Shown here piece after piece: positions 34,083 through 44,093 of a stretch of DNA of 64,000 bases. A program made the translations under genes and the position numbers. The stretch is from Clostridiaceae bacterium AM27-36LB (GTDB lineage: Bacteria > Bacillota > Clostridia > Lachnospirales > Lachnospiraceae), in assembly GCA_003480725.1 (NCBI GenBank), contig QUJQ01000001.1:186001-250000 (forward strand), in the 5' to 3' direction. The notes beneath the pieces are model-generated. The model was not told where the DNA came from. It saw only the letters and a program-made list of their open reading frames with translations, and made no database searches. How positions within the stretch are numbered: the first letter of the stretch is position 1; each line of letters begins with the position of its first letter.

Positions 34083-35168
34083 ATGTACAAGATCATGACC
34101 CCGGGTCCGACCCAGGTAAGAGAAAATGTCCGCATGGCGAGAAGCCTTGCGTGCACCAATCCGGATCTGGATCCGGCATTTTATGATTATTATAAGGAGA
34201 CCTGTGAGCTGATCAGCGAATTATTGGAGACGAAGAATACCGCTTATATTCTTGACGGAGAAGGTATTCTTGGTCTGGAGGCTGCCTGCGCATCCCTGAC
34301 AGAGCCTGGCGATAAAGTGCTGGTGGTTGATAACGGTATTTATGGCAAAGGATTTGCTGATTTTGTGACCATGTATGGCGGGCAGGTGACATTCTATGAA
34401 TCCACGTATACCCAGGCGGTAGATGTGAAAGAGTTCAGAGCATTTCTGGAAGAACATCACGATTTTAAGTATGCAACACTGGTTCACTGTGATACTCCAA
34501 GCGGTGTTCTGAATCCAGTGGAGGAATTAAGCCGTGCCCTTCATGAGTATGGCATTATGACCATTGTGGATTCGGTATCTGCCATGATGGGAGAACCTCT
34601 TCATGTGGATGAAGGACAGATCGATATTGTCTGCGGCGGTTCTCAGAAAGCAGTATCAGCACCTCCTGGACTGACTTTTGTAACTGTCAGTGATGCAGCC
34701 ATGAAAGCGATGGAAGAGAGAAAGACACCGATTGCATCCTTTTACGCCAATATTCTGGTGTTCAAGGATTACTATAAAAACCTGTGGTTCCCGTATACTA
34801 TGCCGATCAGTGATATTTATGGTCTTCGTACAGCTCTGGAGAATGTAAAAGCAGATCCGGATCGTTATGAGCGTCATAAACAGATGGGTGAATTGACCAG
34901 ACGGACAGTGAAGGAGATGGGATTGTCTCTCTATCTGGAAAATGGGTATTCCAATACGGTAACAGTCATCCGTGTGCCGGATGGAATCAAAGCAGATGAT
35001 ATTCTGGAACTGATGAAGAAGGATCATAATATCATGATCGCCGGAAGCTTTGATGTACTGACAGGTCAGGTGATCCGCATCGGTCATATGGGCGAGAATG
35101 CCAATGAAGCGGATGTAGTTGAGACACTGGAAGCTTTGAAATCAGTTTTAAACAAACTGTCTGCTTAA
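34083..35168 (+). CDS. Class V aminotransferase (alanine-glyoxylate type)
   Basis: PLP-dependent aminotransferase of fold type I, class V, 361 residues. Features: MTPGPTQVRENV start typical of alanine-glyoxylate/serine-pyruvate aminotransferases, the aspartate in TIVDSVSAMMGEP (about residue 160), and the PLP lysine in GGSQKAVSAPPG (about residue 199). The N-terminal PGPT motif is shared with 2-aminoethylphosphonate enzymes, so the substrate is open. RBS GGAGG. It is 73 nt downstream of the ECF component and a terminator follows. Confidence 0.85.
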   Translation: MYKIMTPGPTQVRENVRMARSLACTNPDLDPAFYDYYKETCELISELLETKNTAYILDGEGILGLEAACASLTEPGDKVLVVDNGIYGKGFADFVTMYGGQVTFYESTYTQAVDVKEFRAFLEEHHDFKYATLVHCDTPSGVLNPVEELSRALHEYGIMTIVDSVSAMMGEPLHVDEGQIDIVCGGSQKAVSAPPGLTFVTVSDAAMKAMEERKTPIASFYANILVFKDYYKNLWFPYTMPISDIYGLRTALENVKADPDRYERHKQMGELTRRTVKEMGLSLYLENGYSNTVTVIRVPDGIKADDILELMKKDHNIMIAGSFDVLTGQVIRIGHMGENANEADVVETLEALKSVLNKLSA

Positions 35169-35252
35169 CAGATTTTTTATGATTTTAATAAAATTGACGT
35201 GGAGTAACGATTCAAGGCTATCGTGAACAAAAGTAAAGAATCCGTTCATTAC

Positions 35253-35293
35253 AAAAAAGGGGCGCTGTCATAATTGACAGCAGCCCTTTTTGA
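35253..35293. terminator. Bidirectional terminator
   Basis: AAAAAGGGGCGCTGTCA / TGACAGCAGCCCTTTTT with a TAAT loop, between convergent genes. Confidence 0.85.
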
Positions 35294-35299
35294 GGCTGA

Positions 35300-35794
35300 T
35301 TAATAAGAAGTCTGTACTTCGGTACATGGATCAGCTCCATAGTAGGGAAGTCTTCCTTCGCTGTATCCATATGCGAAATAATGTTCCAGCAGTCCCTGTG
35401 CATTCTTGCCGACTACCTTTGCAACATCCGGGTAGGTATTGTAATAGTAGATCGGATCAAGCTTCGGCAGATCAGAATCAGCATTGTTCGGGTCTGCAGG
35501 CGGGATCGTCATCAGGAATGCTTTGCGCTCTTCAGCGGTATCAACGTGTCCGGCAGCGGCACGCCACTCTGCCTGCTGATTTGCATAACGTCCTTCAGCC
35601 ATTCCACTGGTCTGGTAATGATTGAACAGTGCCTGGGGATCGAATCCAACTGCGTTAGCTACATCCGGGTATTTCCAGAAGTAGTAGTTGTAGTCGAATG
35701 CGGATTCAGCTTTTGATGGGAATGCACCGATCGTGGTTGCCAGAACAAGGGCACACATGGTACCAAGCAACATTTTACTTTTCTTGAATTTCAA
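35300..35794 (-). CDS. Secreted protein with two YPDVA-type repeats
   Basis: A 164-residue exported protein. A classical signal peptide (LKFKKSKMLLGTMCALVLA, cleavage likely near PSKAESA) precedes two copies of a about 33-residue repeat: YYFWKYPDVANAVGFD.. to EGRYA and YYNTYPDVAKVVGKN.. to EGRLPYY. This motif recurs in clostridial surface proteins. The TTG start at 35794 has GGAGGTG 6 nt upstream; an earlier ATG has none. The function is unknown. Confidence 0.82.
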   Translation of the reverse strand: MKFKKSKMLLGTMCALVLATTIGAFPSKAESAFDYNYYFWKYPDVANAVGFDPQALFNHYQTSGMAEGRYANQQAEWRAAAGHVDTAEERKAFLMTIPPADPNNADSDLPKLDPIYYYNTYPDVAKVVGKNAQGLLEHYFAYGYSEGRLPYYGADPCTEVQTSY

Positions 35795-35860
35795 ATCTGT
35801 CACCTCCATAAGGCTTATTTTCATATTCTTAGCATACCATTAAAATCGACAGGATTCAAC

Positions 35861-35890
35861 AAAAAAAGACCTGATATGCAGGTCTTTTTT
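35861..35890. terminator. Bidirectional terminator
   Basis: AAAAAAGACCTG / CAGGTCTTTTTT with a short loop. It separates the Na/Pi cotransporter from the secreted-protein gene on minus. Confidence 0.9.
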
Positions 35891-35902
35891 GTTACATCTT
35901 AT

Positions 35903-37681
35903 TTACTGTGAAGACAGATCGGCCAGTTTGTATTTCTGGGCATAATTATCGAAACATTTGAGGTATGCAGCATCCTTCATGTGACGGACACTCTTCAGAT
36001 ACTCATGAGTATCGAATTCATCACTGTCAGTCTCAATCATGGCAACTGCTACGTTGGAACAGTGAGCTGCGATACGCTCCAGGTTAGTCAGCAGATCGTT
36101 GAATGCGAATCCCTGCTGGAATTCACAGGTTCCATCCTGCAGACGACCGATGTGGCGGGTCTTCAGTTCGTTGCAAAGAATACCGATCAGCTCGCGCAGA
36201 GGCTCTACCTTAGCAGCCATCTCCAGATTATCTTCACAGAACGCATCAACGGTCAGATCAACCACTTCCTGAACTGCACTCTGAAGAATGCGGATCTCGT
36301 CCTGAGCGGATGGAGAGAAGGTGATCTTCTTCTCGGACAGCTCACTGGCAACTTTGGAAATATTGACTGCATGGTCACCCAGACGCTCAAAGTCACTTAA
36401 AGTATGCAGAAACTTGGACACCTGCTGGGTCTGCTGCGGAGACATGCTGTGTCCGGTCAGCTGCATAAGATAAGTGCCAAGCTTATCTTCGTATTTATCA
36501 ATCAGGTTTTCCTTCTGTTGGATCTTATTATATTTATCCTGGGAATAATCCTTCAGCAGGGCAAATGCACGATTCAGATTCTTGCGGGCTTTTTTTGCCA
36601 TACCGTTCATGGCGGTATGACTCTGGGTGATAGCCAGTGCCGGGTAAGCAAGGAAACGCTCCTCCAATAGATCAAAATCAGCCTGCTCTTCCAGGTCCTC
36701 CGGATCTTCTTTGATCAGCCAGAAGACCAGCTTCTCGATCTTGGAGATAAATGGTACCAGTACCAGGATGGTAGCCATACGGAAGACGCTGTTCATCAGG
36801 GCAACAGTTACCGGGCGCATGGTCATATCCATGAATGAGAAGTGAACTACAGCGTTTACACTGTAGAACACGATGGACCAGAATACCATACCGAATAAGT
36901 CATTCAGCAAGTAGATCAGGGCGGTACGTTTTCCGTTACGGTTGGTTCCGATGGAAGAGAGCAGTACCGGACATGCAGCACCAACACCGATACCCATGGT
37001 GATCGGGAGAGCAGCTGCAAAGCTGATGCTTCCGGTTACGGACAGTGCCTGCAGAATACCGACGGATGCAGAAGCACTCTGAAGAACTGCAGTAAACAGA
37101 ATACCTACAATGATACCCATGAACGGGTTTTCAAAGGTGGTAAGCAGATTTACAAAATGCGGGTTTTCTTTCAGAGGGGATACGGCGCCACTCATGGTCT
37201 GCATACCGACCATCAGGATGGCAAAACCAAGCATGATGTCGCCCACATTTTTATAGGTTGTCTTTTTGACAAACATCTTGAAGATGATACCAATGATAGC
37301 AACAATGGCTGAAATAGTTGCGGTGGACAGAAGCTGTGCAATTCCATTGGAACCCTCAATGTAGGACAGACACAGGATCCAGCCGGTGACGCTGGTACCG
37401 ATATTGGCACCCATGATGATACCGATGGCCTGGGATACCTTCATCATACCAGAGTTTACGAATCCGACTACCATAACAGTGGTTGCGGATGAAGACTGGA
37501 TAATGGCGGTTACTGCGGTTCCGAGAAGCAGTCCCTTGATAGGAGTGCTGGTAAGCTTGTACAATACAAGCTCGAGTTTGTTTCCTGCCACACTTTTCAG
37601 GCCGTCTCCCATGAGAGACATACCGAAGAGGAATAATGCAACTCCGCTTAAAAGGGTCAGGATAATCATTATGCCATTCAT
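35903..37681 (-). CDS. Na/Pi cotransporter family protein with PhoU-like domain
   Basis: A 592-residue phosphate importer-like protein. Two inverted PNaS repeats carry the QSS motifs (TAVTAIIQSSSATTVMVVGF about 55-74, TAVLQSASASVGILQALS about 200-218) in about eight helices. The C-terminal 200 residues form PhoU-like helical bundles (HTLSDFERLGDHAVNISKVA, NLERIAAHCSNVAVAM). RBS AGGAGAG is rather far from the ATG (about 14 nt), so the exact start is less certain. Confidence 0.9.
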   Translation of the reverse strand: MNGIMIILTLLSGVALFLFGMSLMGDGLKSVAGNKLELVLYKLTSTPIKGLLLGTAVTAIIQSSSATTVMVVGFVNSGMMKVSQAIGIIMGANIGTSVTGWILCLSYIEGSNGIAQLLSTATISAIVAIIGIIFKMFVKKTTYKNVGDIMLGFAILMVGMQTMSGAVSPLKENPHFVNLLTTFENPFMGIIVGILFTAVLQSASASVGILQALSVTGSISFAAALPITMGIGVGAACPVLLSSIGTNRNGKRTALIYLLNDLFGMVFWSIVFYSVNAVVHFSFMDMTMRPVTVALMNSVFRMATILVLVPFISKIEKLVFWLIKEDPEDLEEQADFDLLEERFLAYPALAITQSHTAMNGMAKKARKNLNRAFALLKDYSQDKYNKIQQKENLIDKYEDKLGTYLMQLTGHSMSPQQTQQVSKFLHTLSDFERLGDHAVNISKVASELSEKKITFSPSAQDEIRILQSAVQEVVDLTVDAFCEDNLEMAAKVEPLRELIGILCNELKTRHIGRLQDGTCEFQQGFAFNDLLTNLERIAAHCSNVAVAMIETDSDEFDTHEYLKSVRHMKDAAYLKCFDNYAQKYKLADLSSQ

Positions 37682-37785
37682 ATGTTTTTTCTTTCTCTCC
37701 TATGTGATTTTTACACGTACTTCATTATTATAAAACATTTTACACTGCTTTTACAATAATTTTACTCATTTTTATGGAAATAAAC

Positions 37786-37832
37786 GAAAAAAACTGCCGG
37801 ATAGGGACAAATTCATCCAAATCCGACAGTTA
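37786..37832 (-). terminator. purC terminator
   Basis: On the minus strand AACTGTCGGAT / ATCCGGCAGTT (one mismatch), followed by a run of seven T. Confidence 0.8.
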
Positions 37833-37854
37833 AAAGAGCTATCAAAGTTTTTGA

Positions 37855-38724
37855 TTACAGATCTTTTCCGGTCAGCATTTTATATGCCTGCAGATATTTG
37901 TCGATGGTCTTATCTACGATTTCCTGCGGCAGAGTCCAGTTGTTGTCTGGATTTGCTTTGAGCCAGTCGCGGGCAAACTGTTTATCGAAGGACGGCTGAC
38001 CATGTCCCGGCTCATAACCATCTGCCGGCCAGAAACGGGAGCTGTCCGGAGTGAGCATCTCGTCACCGATGACCAGATTACCTTCCTCGTCCAGACCAAA
38101 TTCGAATTTGGTATCTGCAATGATAATTCCTTTGCTCAGTGCATATTCTGCACATTTTTTATAAAGAGCGATGGTATTGTCCCGAAGAAGCTCTGCATAT
38201 TTCTGACCTTTTCCCGGGAAATATTTTTCTAGATGAGCAATGCTCTGTTCAAAGGAGATGTTTTCGTCATGATCTCCAATCTCAGCCTTGGTGGACGGAG
38301 TGTAGATCGGCTCCGGAAGCTTGTCGGACTCTTTCAGACCTTCTGGAAGAGTAATACCACAGACGGTTCCGTTCTCTTTGTAGCTTGCCCAGCCGCTTCC
38401 GGTGATGTATCCGCGGACGATACACTCGATCGGCAGCATCTGAAGCTTTTTACACATCATGGATTTGCCTTCGTATTTGGGCTGCTGGAAAAATTCCGGC
38501 ATATCTTTTACATCAACAGAGATCATATGGTTCGGAAGAATATCCTTGGTCATGTCGAACCAGAACTTGGACATCTGGGTCAGGACAGTACCTTTTTTGG
38601 TCACTTCATTATGAAGGATCACATCAAAACAGCTGATGCGATCTGTGGCAACCATGATCAGACTGTCGCCGTTATCATAGATCTCACGTACTTTACCTTC
38701 TTTGATCGGTTTTAATTCCTGCAT
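37855..38724 (-). CDS. purC: Phosphoribosylaminoimidazole-succinocarboxamide synthase
   Basis: SAICAR synthase: joins CAIR and aspartate with ATP in purine synthesis. The 289-residue product has ATP-binding GKVREIYDNGDSLIMVATDRIS at its start (split here: KEGKVREIY, then MVATDRIS), IECIVRGYITGSGW, and the active-site DTKFEFGLDEEGNL. I chose the ATG at 38724 with GAGGTG 8 nt upstream. It stands alone, not in a pur operon, with its own terminator. Confidence 0.95.
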   Translation of the reverse strand: MQELKPIKEGKVREIYDNGDSLIMVATDRISCFDVILHNEVTKKGTVLTQMSKFWFDMTKDILPNHMISVDVKDMPEFFQQPKYEGKSMMCKKLQMLPIECIVRGYITGSGWASYKENGTVCGITLPEGLKESDKLPEPIYTPSTKAEIGDHDENISFEQSIAHLEKYFPGKGQKYAELLRDNTIALYKKCAEYALSKGIIIADTKFEFGLDEEGNLVIGDEMLTPDSSRFWPADGYEPGHGQPSFDKQFARDWLKANPDNNWTLPQEIVDKTIDKYLQAYKMLTGKDL

Positions 38725-38751
38725 GCTTTCACACCTCTTCGTTTGTGTTAT

Positions 38752-38795
38752 CAATAATCACCGTAAACGTATCATTATTGGACCATGACTGTCAA
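38752..38795 (-). promoter_or_regulatory. purC promoter region with an inverted repeat
   Basis: On minus, TTGACA (38790-38795) with a weak ATACGT-like -10 (about 38767-38772). CAATAAT (38752-38758) and ATTATTG (38774-38780) form an inverted repeat with a 15-nt spacer overlapping the -10. I do not recognise it as a PurR box or a purine riboswitch. Confidence 0.45.
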
Positions 38796-38945
38796 TCAAC
38801 TTTTTTTAATAAGTCTTCATAAGCAGAAATGGAAAATAAAGTTAAAATAAACTAACTTTAAAATGCGAATGTTAGTATGGGACACAAAAAACACAAACTA
38901 GATATTGTGTATTGTAATAAAAAAACTGGAAAAATATACTTGGTA

Positions 38946-38973
38946 TTGCAATTCTAAATGCGAGTGTTATAAT
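38946..38973 (+). promoter_or_regulatory. pflB promoter
   Basis: TTGCAA (38946-38951), 16-nt spacer, TATAAT (38968-38973), giving a leader of about 95 nt. In that leader GTTGTA...TACAAC forms an inverted repeat near 39003-39028. The rest of the 350-nt divergent region to purC is AT-rich with no gene. Confidence 0.75.
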
Positions 38974-39075
38974 TTCAACTGGATTGTTATTGTCAGAAAT
39001 GAGTTGTATATAGCTAACAATGTACAACTGCTATATTTGGCAGATAATGAAAATATATGTCAGGAGGTATTGTTG

Positions 39076-41328
39076 ATGAAAGACTGGAAACAGTGGGATG
39101 GTTTTGAAGGCCGTCAATGGAAGGAAGAAATCAATGTAAGAGACTTCATCCAGAAGAACTACACACCATATGATGGGGATGAATCCTTTTTGGAAGGAGC
39201 AACGGAAGCAACAGATAAGCTTTGGGGAATCCTTCAGGGACTGCAGAAAGAGGAGCGTGCAAAAGGCGGCGTTCTGGATATGGATACGGATATTGTGTCC
39301 GGTATCACTTCACATGGTGCAGGATATCTTGGCGAGGATACGAAGGAGCTGGAGCAGGTTGTTGGTCTGCAGACAGATAAGCCTCTGAAGCGTGCATTCA
39401 TGCCATATGGAGGAATCAAGATGGCTGAGCAGGCATGCCAGACCAATGGCTATGAACCGAGCCCGGAGCTTCACAAGATCTTTACAGAATACTGCAGAAC
39501 TCATAACCAGGGCGTATTCGATGCTTACACACCGGAGATGAAGAAAGCACGTCACAACAAGATTATCACCGGACTTCCGGATACTTATGGAAGAGGCCGT
39601 ATTGTAGGTGATTATCGCCGTGTGGCTCTGTACGGAATTGATTTTCTGATGGAGAAGAAGGCGGAAGACTTTGCAAACTGCGGAGATGGAACCATGACCG
39701 ATGATGTGATCCGTCAGAGAGAAGAGATCAGCAGACAGTATCAGGCACTTGGACAGATGAAGAAGATGGCTGAAATCTATGGATACGATATTTCCGAACC
39801 GGCAAAAACTGCAAAAGAAGCAGTTCAGTGGCTGTATTTTGGATATCTGGCAGCTGTAAAGACCCAGAATGGAGCAGCTATGAGTGTTGGCCGTGTATCC
39901 ACTTTCCTTGATATTTATATTCAGAGAGATCTGGAAAATGGAATCATTACTGAGAAAGAGGCACAGGAGCTGATCGATCATTTCGTAATGAAGCTTCGTA
40001 TGGTAAAATTCGCAAGAATCCCGTCCTACAATCAGCTGTTCTCCGGTGACCCGGTATGGGCAACGCTGGAAGTTGGCGGAATCGGCGTAGACGGACGTTC
40101 CATGGTAACCAAGAACGATTTCCGTTTCCTGCATACTCTGGTAAATATGGGACCGAGCCCGGAGCCGAACCTGACCGTTCTGTATTCCTCCAAGCTGCCG
40201 GAGAATTTCAAGAAGTTCGCAGCAGACATTTCCATCCGTACCAGCTCTGTGCAGTATGAGAATGACGATGTGATGAAGCCGGTATGGGGCGATGATTATT
40301 CTATCTGCTGCTGTGTATCTGCAACACAGACAGGTAAAGAGATGCAGTTCTTCGGAGCAAGAGCAAACCTGGCAAAATGCCTGATGTATGCCATCAATGG
40401 CGGTGTGGATGTGAAGACCAGAGAACAGGTGGGACCGGCATATAAACCGATCACTTCCGAGTACCTGGATTATGACGAAGTCGTTGCCAAATATGATGTA
40501 ATGATGGACTGGCTGGCAGGACTGTATGTAAATGTACTGAATCTGATCCAGTATATGCATGACAAATATTACTATGAGGCAGCTGAGATGGCTCTGATTG
40601 ATACCGATGTTAGAAGAACCTTTGCTACCGGTATTGCAGGATTCTCCCATGTAGTTGACTCTTTGAGTGCCATCAAATATGCAAAAGTAAAATGCGTTCG
40701 TGACGAGACTGGTATTGTTGTTGATTACGAGACCGAGGGAGATTTCCCGAGATACGGCAATGATGATGACAGAGCAGATGATATTGCAGTATGGCTTCTG
40801 AAGACCTTCCTTGACAAGATCAAGAAGCATCACACCTATCGTGATTCTGAGCCGACTACCTCTATTCTGACCATTACTTCCAATGTGGTATACGGCAAGG
40901 CAACCGGAAGCATGCCGGATGGAAGAAAAGCAGGTGAACCGCTGTCCCCGGGAGCAAATCCGAGCTACGGTGCAGAGAAGAACGGTCTTCTGGCTTCCCT
41001 TAACTCTGTTGCAAAACTTCCTTATGAATGGGCATTGGACGGAATCTCCAATACTCAGACCATCAACCCGGATGCACTGGGCCACAGCGAGGAAGAGCGC
41101 GTGAACAATCTGGTACAGGTTATGGACGGATACTTTGATCAGGGTGCACATCACCTGAATGTCAATGTATTTGGAAAAGAGAAACTGATCGATGCGATGG
41201 AACATCCGGAGAAAGAAGAGTATGCAAACTTCACCATCCGCGTGTCCGGCTACGCTGTAAAATTCATCGACCTTACCAGAGAACAGCAGATGGATGTTAT
41301 CTCCAGAACCTGCCACACTGCTATGTAA
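39076..41328 (+). CDS. pflB: Formate C-acetyltransferase (pyruvate formate-lyase)
   Basis: Glycyl-radical enzyme converting pyruvate and CoA to acetyl-CoA and formate in anaerobic fermentation. The 750-residue product has the catalytic cysteines in [14 protein letters not shown] (about 410-414; three consecutive Cys) and the radical-bearing glycine in [10 protein letters not shown] (about G725). I chose the ATG at 39076 with AGGAGGT 8 nt upstream; in-frame codons before it have no start support. The activase gene follows 12 nt after the stop. Confidence 0.97.
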   Translation: MKDWKQWDGFEGRQWKEEINVRDFIQKNYTPYDGDESFLEGATEATDKLWGILQGLQKEERAKGGVLDMDTDIVSGITSHGAGYLGEDTKELEQVVGLQTDKPLKRAFMPYGGIKMAEQACQTNGYEPSPELHKIFTEYCRTHNQGVFDAYTPEMKKARHNKIITGLPDTYGRGRIVGDYRRVALYGIDFLMEKKAEDFANCGDGTMTDDVIRQREEISRQYQALGQMKKMAEIYGYDISEPAKTAKEAVQWLYFGYLAAVKTQNGAAMSVGRVSTFLDIYIQRDLENGIITEKEAQELIDHFVMKLRMVKFARIPSYNQLFSGDPVWATLEVGGIGVDGRSMVTKNDFRFLHTLVNMGPSPEPNLTVLYSSKLPENFKKFAADISIRTSSVQYENDDVMKPVWGDDYSICCCVSATQTGKEMQFFGARANLAKCLMYAINGGVDVKTREQVGPAYKPITSEYLDYDEVVAKYDVMMDWLAGLYVNVLNLIQYMHDKYYYEAAEMALIDTDVRRTFATGIAGFSHVVDSLSAIKYAKVKCVRDETGIVVDYETEGDFPRYGNDDDRADDIAVWLLKTFLDKIKKHHTYRDSEPTTSILTITSNVVYGKATGSMPDGRKAGEPLSPGANPSYGAEKNGLLASLNSVAKLPYEWALDGISNTQTINPDALGHSEEERVNNLVQVMDGYFDQGAHHLNVNVFGKEKLIDAMEHPEKEEYANFTIRVSGYAVKFIDLTREQQMDVISRTCHTAM

Positions 41329-41340
41329 GGAATGACGGAT

Positions 41341-42090
41341 ATGACAGATACGGCATTGACGGGACAGGTACATTCTCTGGAGACCTTCGGCCTGGTGGAT
41401 GGTCCGGGAGTCCGGTGCGTGGTATTTTTGCAGGGCTGTAAGATGCGATGCAGATACTGTCACAATCCGGAGACCTGGAGTTTGCAGGGCGGTGAGACCT
41501 GGACAGCAGAAAATCTGTTCCGGAAAGTGTACCGCTATCGAAATTACTGGGGAAAGGACGGGGGACTCACAGTCAGTGGTGGGGAGCCCCTTCTCCAGAT
41601 GGAATTTGTAACTGAATTTTTTAAACTGGCAAAGAAAAAGCAGGTGAATACCGCACTTGATACTTCCGGCAACAGTTTTTGCCTGGAATCATCTTATCTG
41701 GAACGATTTGACAGACTGATGGATCTGACGGATCTGTTTCTGCTGGATATCAAGGCAGTGGACGCCTCTCTTCACAAACAGTTGACTGGACAGGATAACG
41801 CAGGAATCCTGGCACTGGCTCACTACCTGGCGGATCATGGGAAATCCTTGTGGATCCGAAGGGTACTGGTGCCGGGGCTTACGGATTCTGAAGAGGATCT
41901 GACGGCTCTTCGGGATCTGGCAAGATCCTTGCCGACCCTGAAACGGTTGGAAGTTCTTCCTTATCATACACTGGGAACGTTCAAATGGGAGAAGCTTGGC
42001 ATTCCGTACTCGCTGGAAGGCACACCGGTGCCAACCAAAGAGCAGGTGGCGCAGGCCGAAGCAATCCTGGAAGTGAACAAATATCAATAA
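41341..42090 (+). CDS. pflA: Pyruvate formate-lyase-activating enzyme
   Basis: Radical SAM enzyme that installs the glycyl radical on PflB. The 249-residue product has the CxxxCxxC cluster motif GCKMRCRYCHNPETW (about 35-46), and DGPGVRCVVF just before it. ISxSGGEPL-type LTVSGGEPLLQ follows. The start is the ATG at 41341, 9 nt after AAGGA; an ATG at 41332 overlaps that RBS. Cotranscribed with pflB. Confidence 0.95.
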   Translation: MTDTALTGQVHSLETFGLVDGPGVRCVVFLQGCKMRCRYCHNPETWSLQGGETWTAENLFRKVYRYRNYWGKDGGLTVSGGEPLLQMEFVTEFFKLAKKKQVNTALDTSGNSFCLESSYLERFDRLMDLTDLFLLDIKAVDASLHKQLTGQDNAGILALAHYLADHGKSLWIRRVLVPGLTDSEEDLTALRDLARSLPTLKRLEVLPYHTLGTFKWEKLGIPYSLEGTPVPTKEQVAQAEAILEVNKYQ

Positions 42091-42113
42091 AGACTCTTAT
42101 CAATAAAATTCTT

Positions 42114-42152
42114 CAACAGGAGGTTCGGAAACGCACCTCCTGTTGCTTTTTT
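42114..42152 (+). terminator. pflBA terminator
   Basis: 11-bp perfect stem CAACAGGAGGT / ACCTCCTGTTG, then CTTTTTT. The distal part of the hairpin overlaps the -35 of the eno promoter. Confidence 0.9.
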
Positions 42153-42171
42153 CTGGAAAATCTGTTATATT
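42143..42171 (+). promoter_or_regulatory. eno promoter
   Basis: TTGCTT (42143-42148), 17-nt spacer, TATATT (42166-42171). It starts inside the preceding terminator and yields a leader of almost 200 nt. Confidence 0.65.
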
Positions 42172-42179
42172 AGCAAATG

Positions 42180-43677
<1,498 letters not shown>

Positions 43678-43779
43678 AAAAATTAACGAGAACTTTTTTC
43701 AATAAAGTGAGTTAAGGGTGGAATTTTGTCGGATGAGAACGTATAATGCTGGAAAACAAAACAACTGGAGGTAAATATC

Positions 43780-44088
43780 ATGAAAAACATTTTTAGTAGT
43801 ATTGACTGGAAGAAGACTGGATTATTTGCAGCAGGTGTTGCATTTGGAACCGCAGGCATTAAAGTTCTCTCCAGCGATGATGCAAAGAAAGTATATACCA
43901 ACTGTACCGCAGCTGTTCTTCGCGCAAAGGATTGTGTAATGAAGACAGCTACTACCATTCAGGAGAACGCAGAGGATATCTATGCAGAAGCTGTTCAGAT
44001 CAACGAGGACAGAGCAGCAGAAGCAGATGCAAAAGTAGAAGAGTCTCTGGATGAAGAAGTATCTGCTGATGAAGAGGGTGCAGAATAA
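43780..44088 (+). CDS. DUF6110 family protein
   Basis: A 102-residue protein. An N-terminal hydrophobic helix (WKKTGLFAAGVAFGTAGI) precedes a helical region and an acidic C-terminus (EESLDEEVSADEEGAE) that could bind cations. RBS CTGGAGG. Its gene lies 5 nt before a P1B-type ATPase gene. This pairing, recurrent in Lachnospiraceae to my memory, suggests a small membrane accessory of the pump. Function is not experimentally known to me. Confidence 0.78.
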   Translation: MKNIFSSIDWKKTGLFAAGVAFGTAGIKVLSSDDAKKVYTNCTAAVLRAKDCVMKTATTIQENAEDIYAEAVQINEDRAAEADAKVEESLDEEVSADEEGAE

Positions 44089-44093
44089 GCATT

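Noticed and set aside
38974..39075. Rex-binding site at pflB
   Set aside because: TTGTTAT and TAACAA halves occur but are far apart and not in the TTGTTA-N-TAACAA arrangement.
39310..41463. A 717-codon minus-strand frame opposite pflB
   Set aside because: Antisense shadow of a highly conserved gene with no start support.
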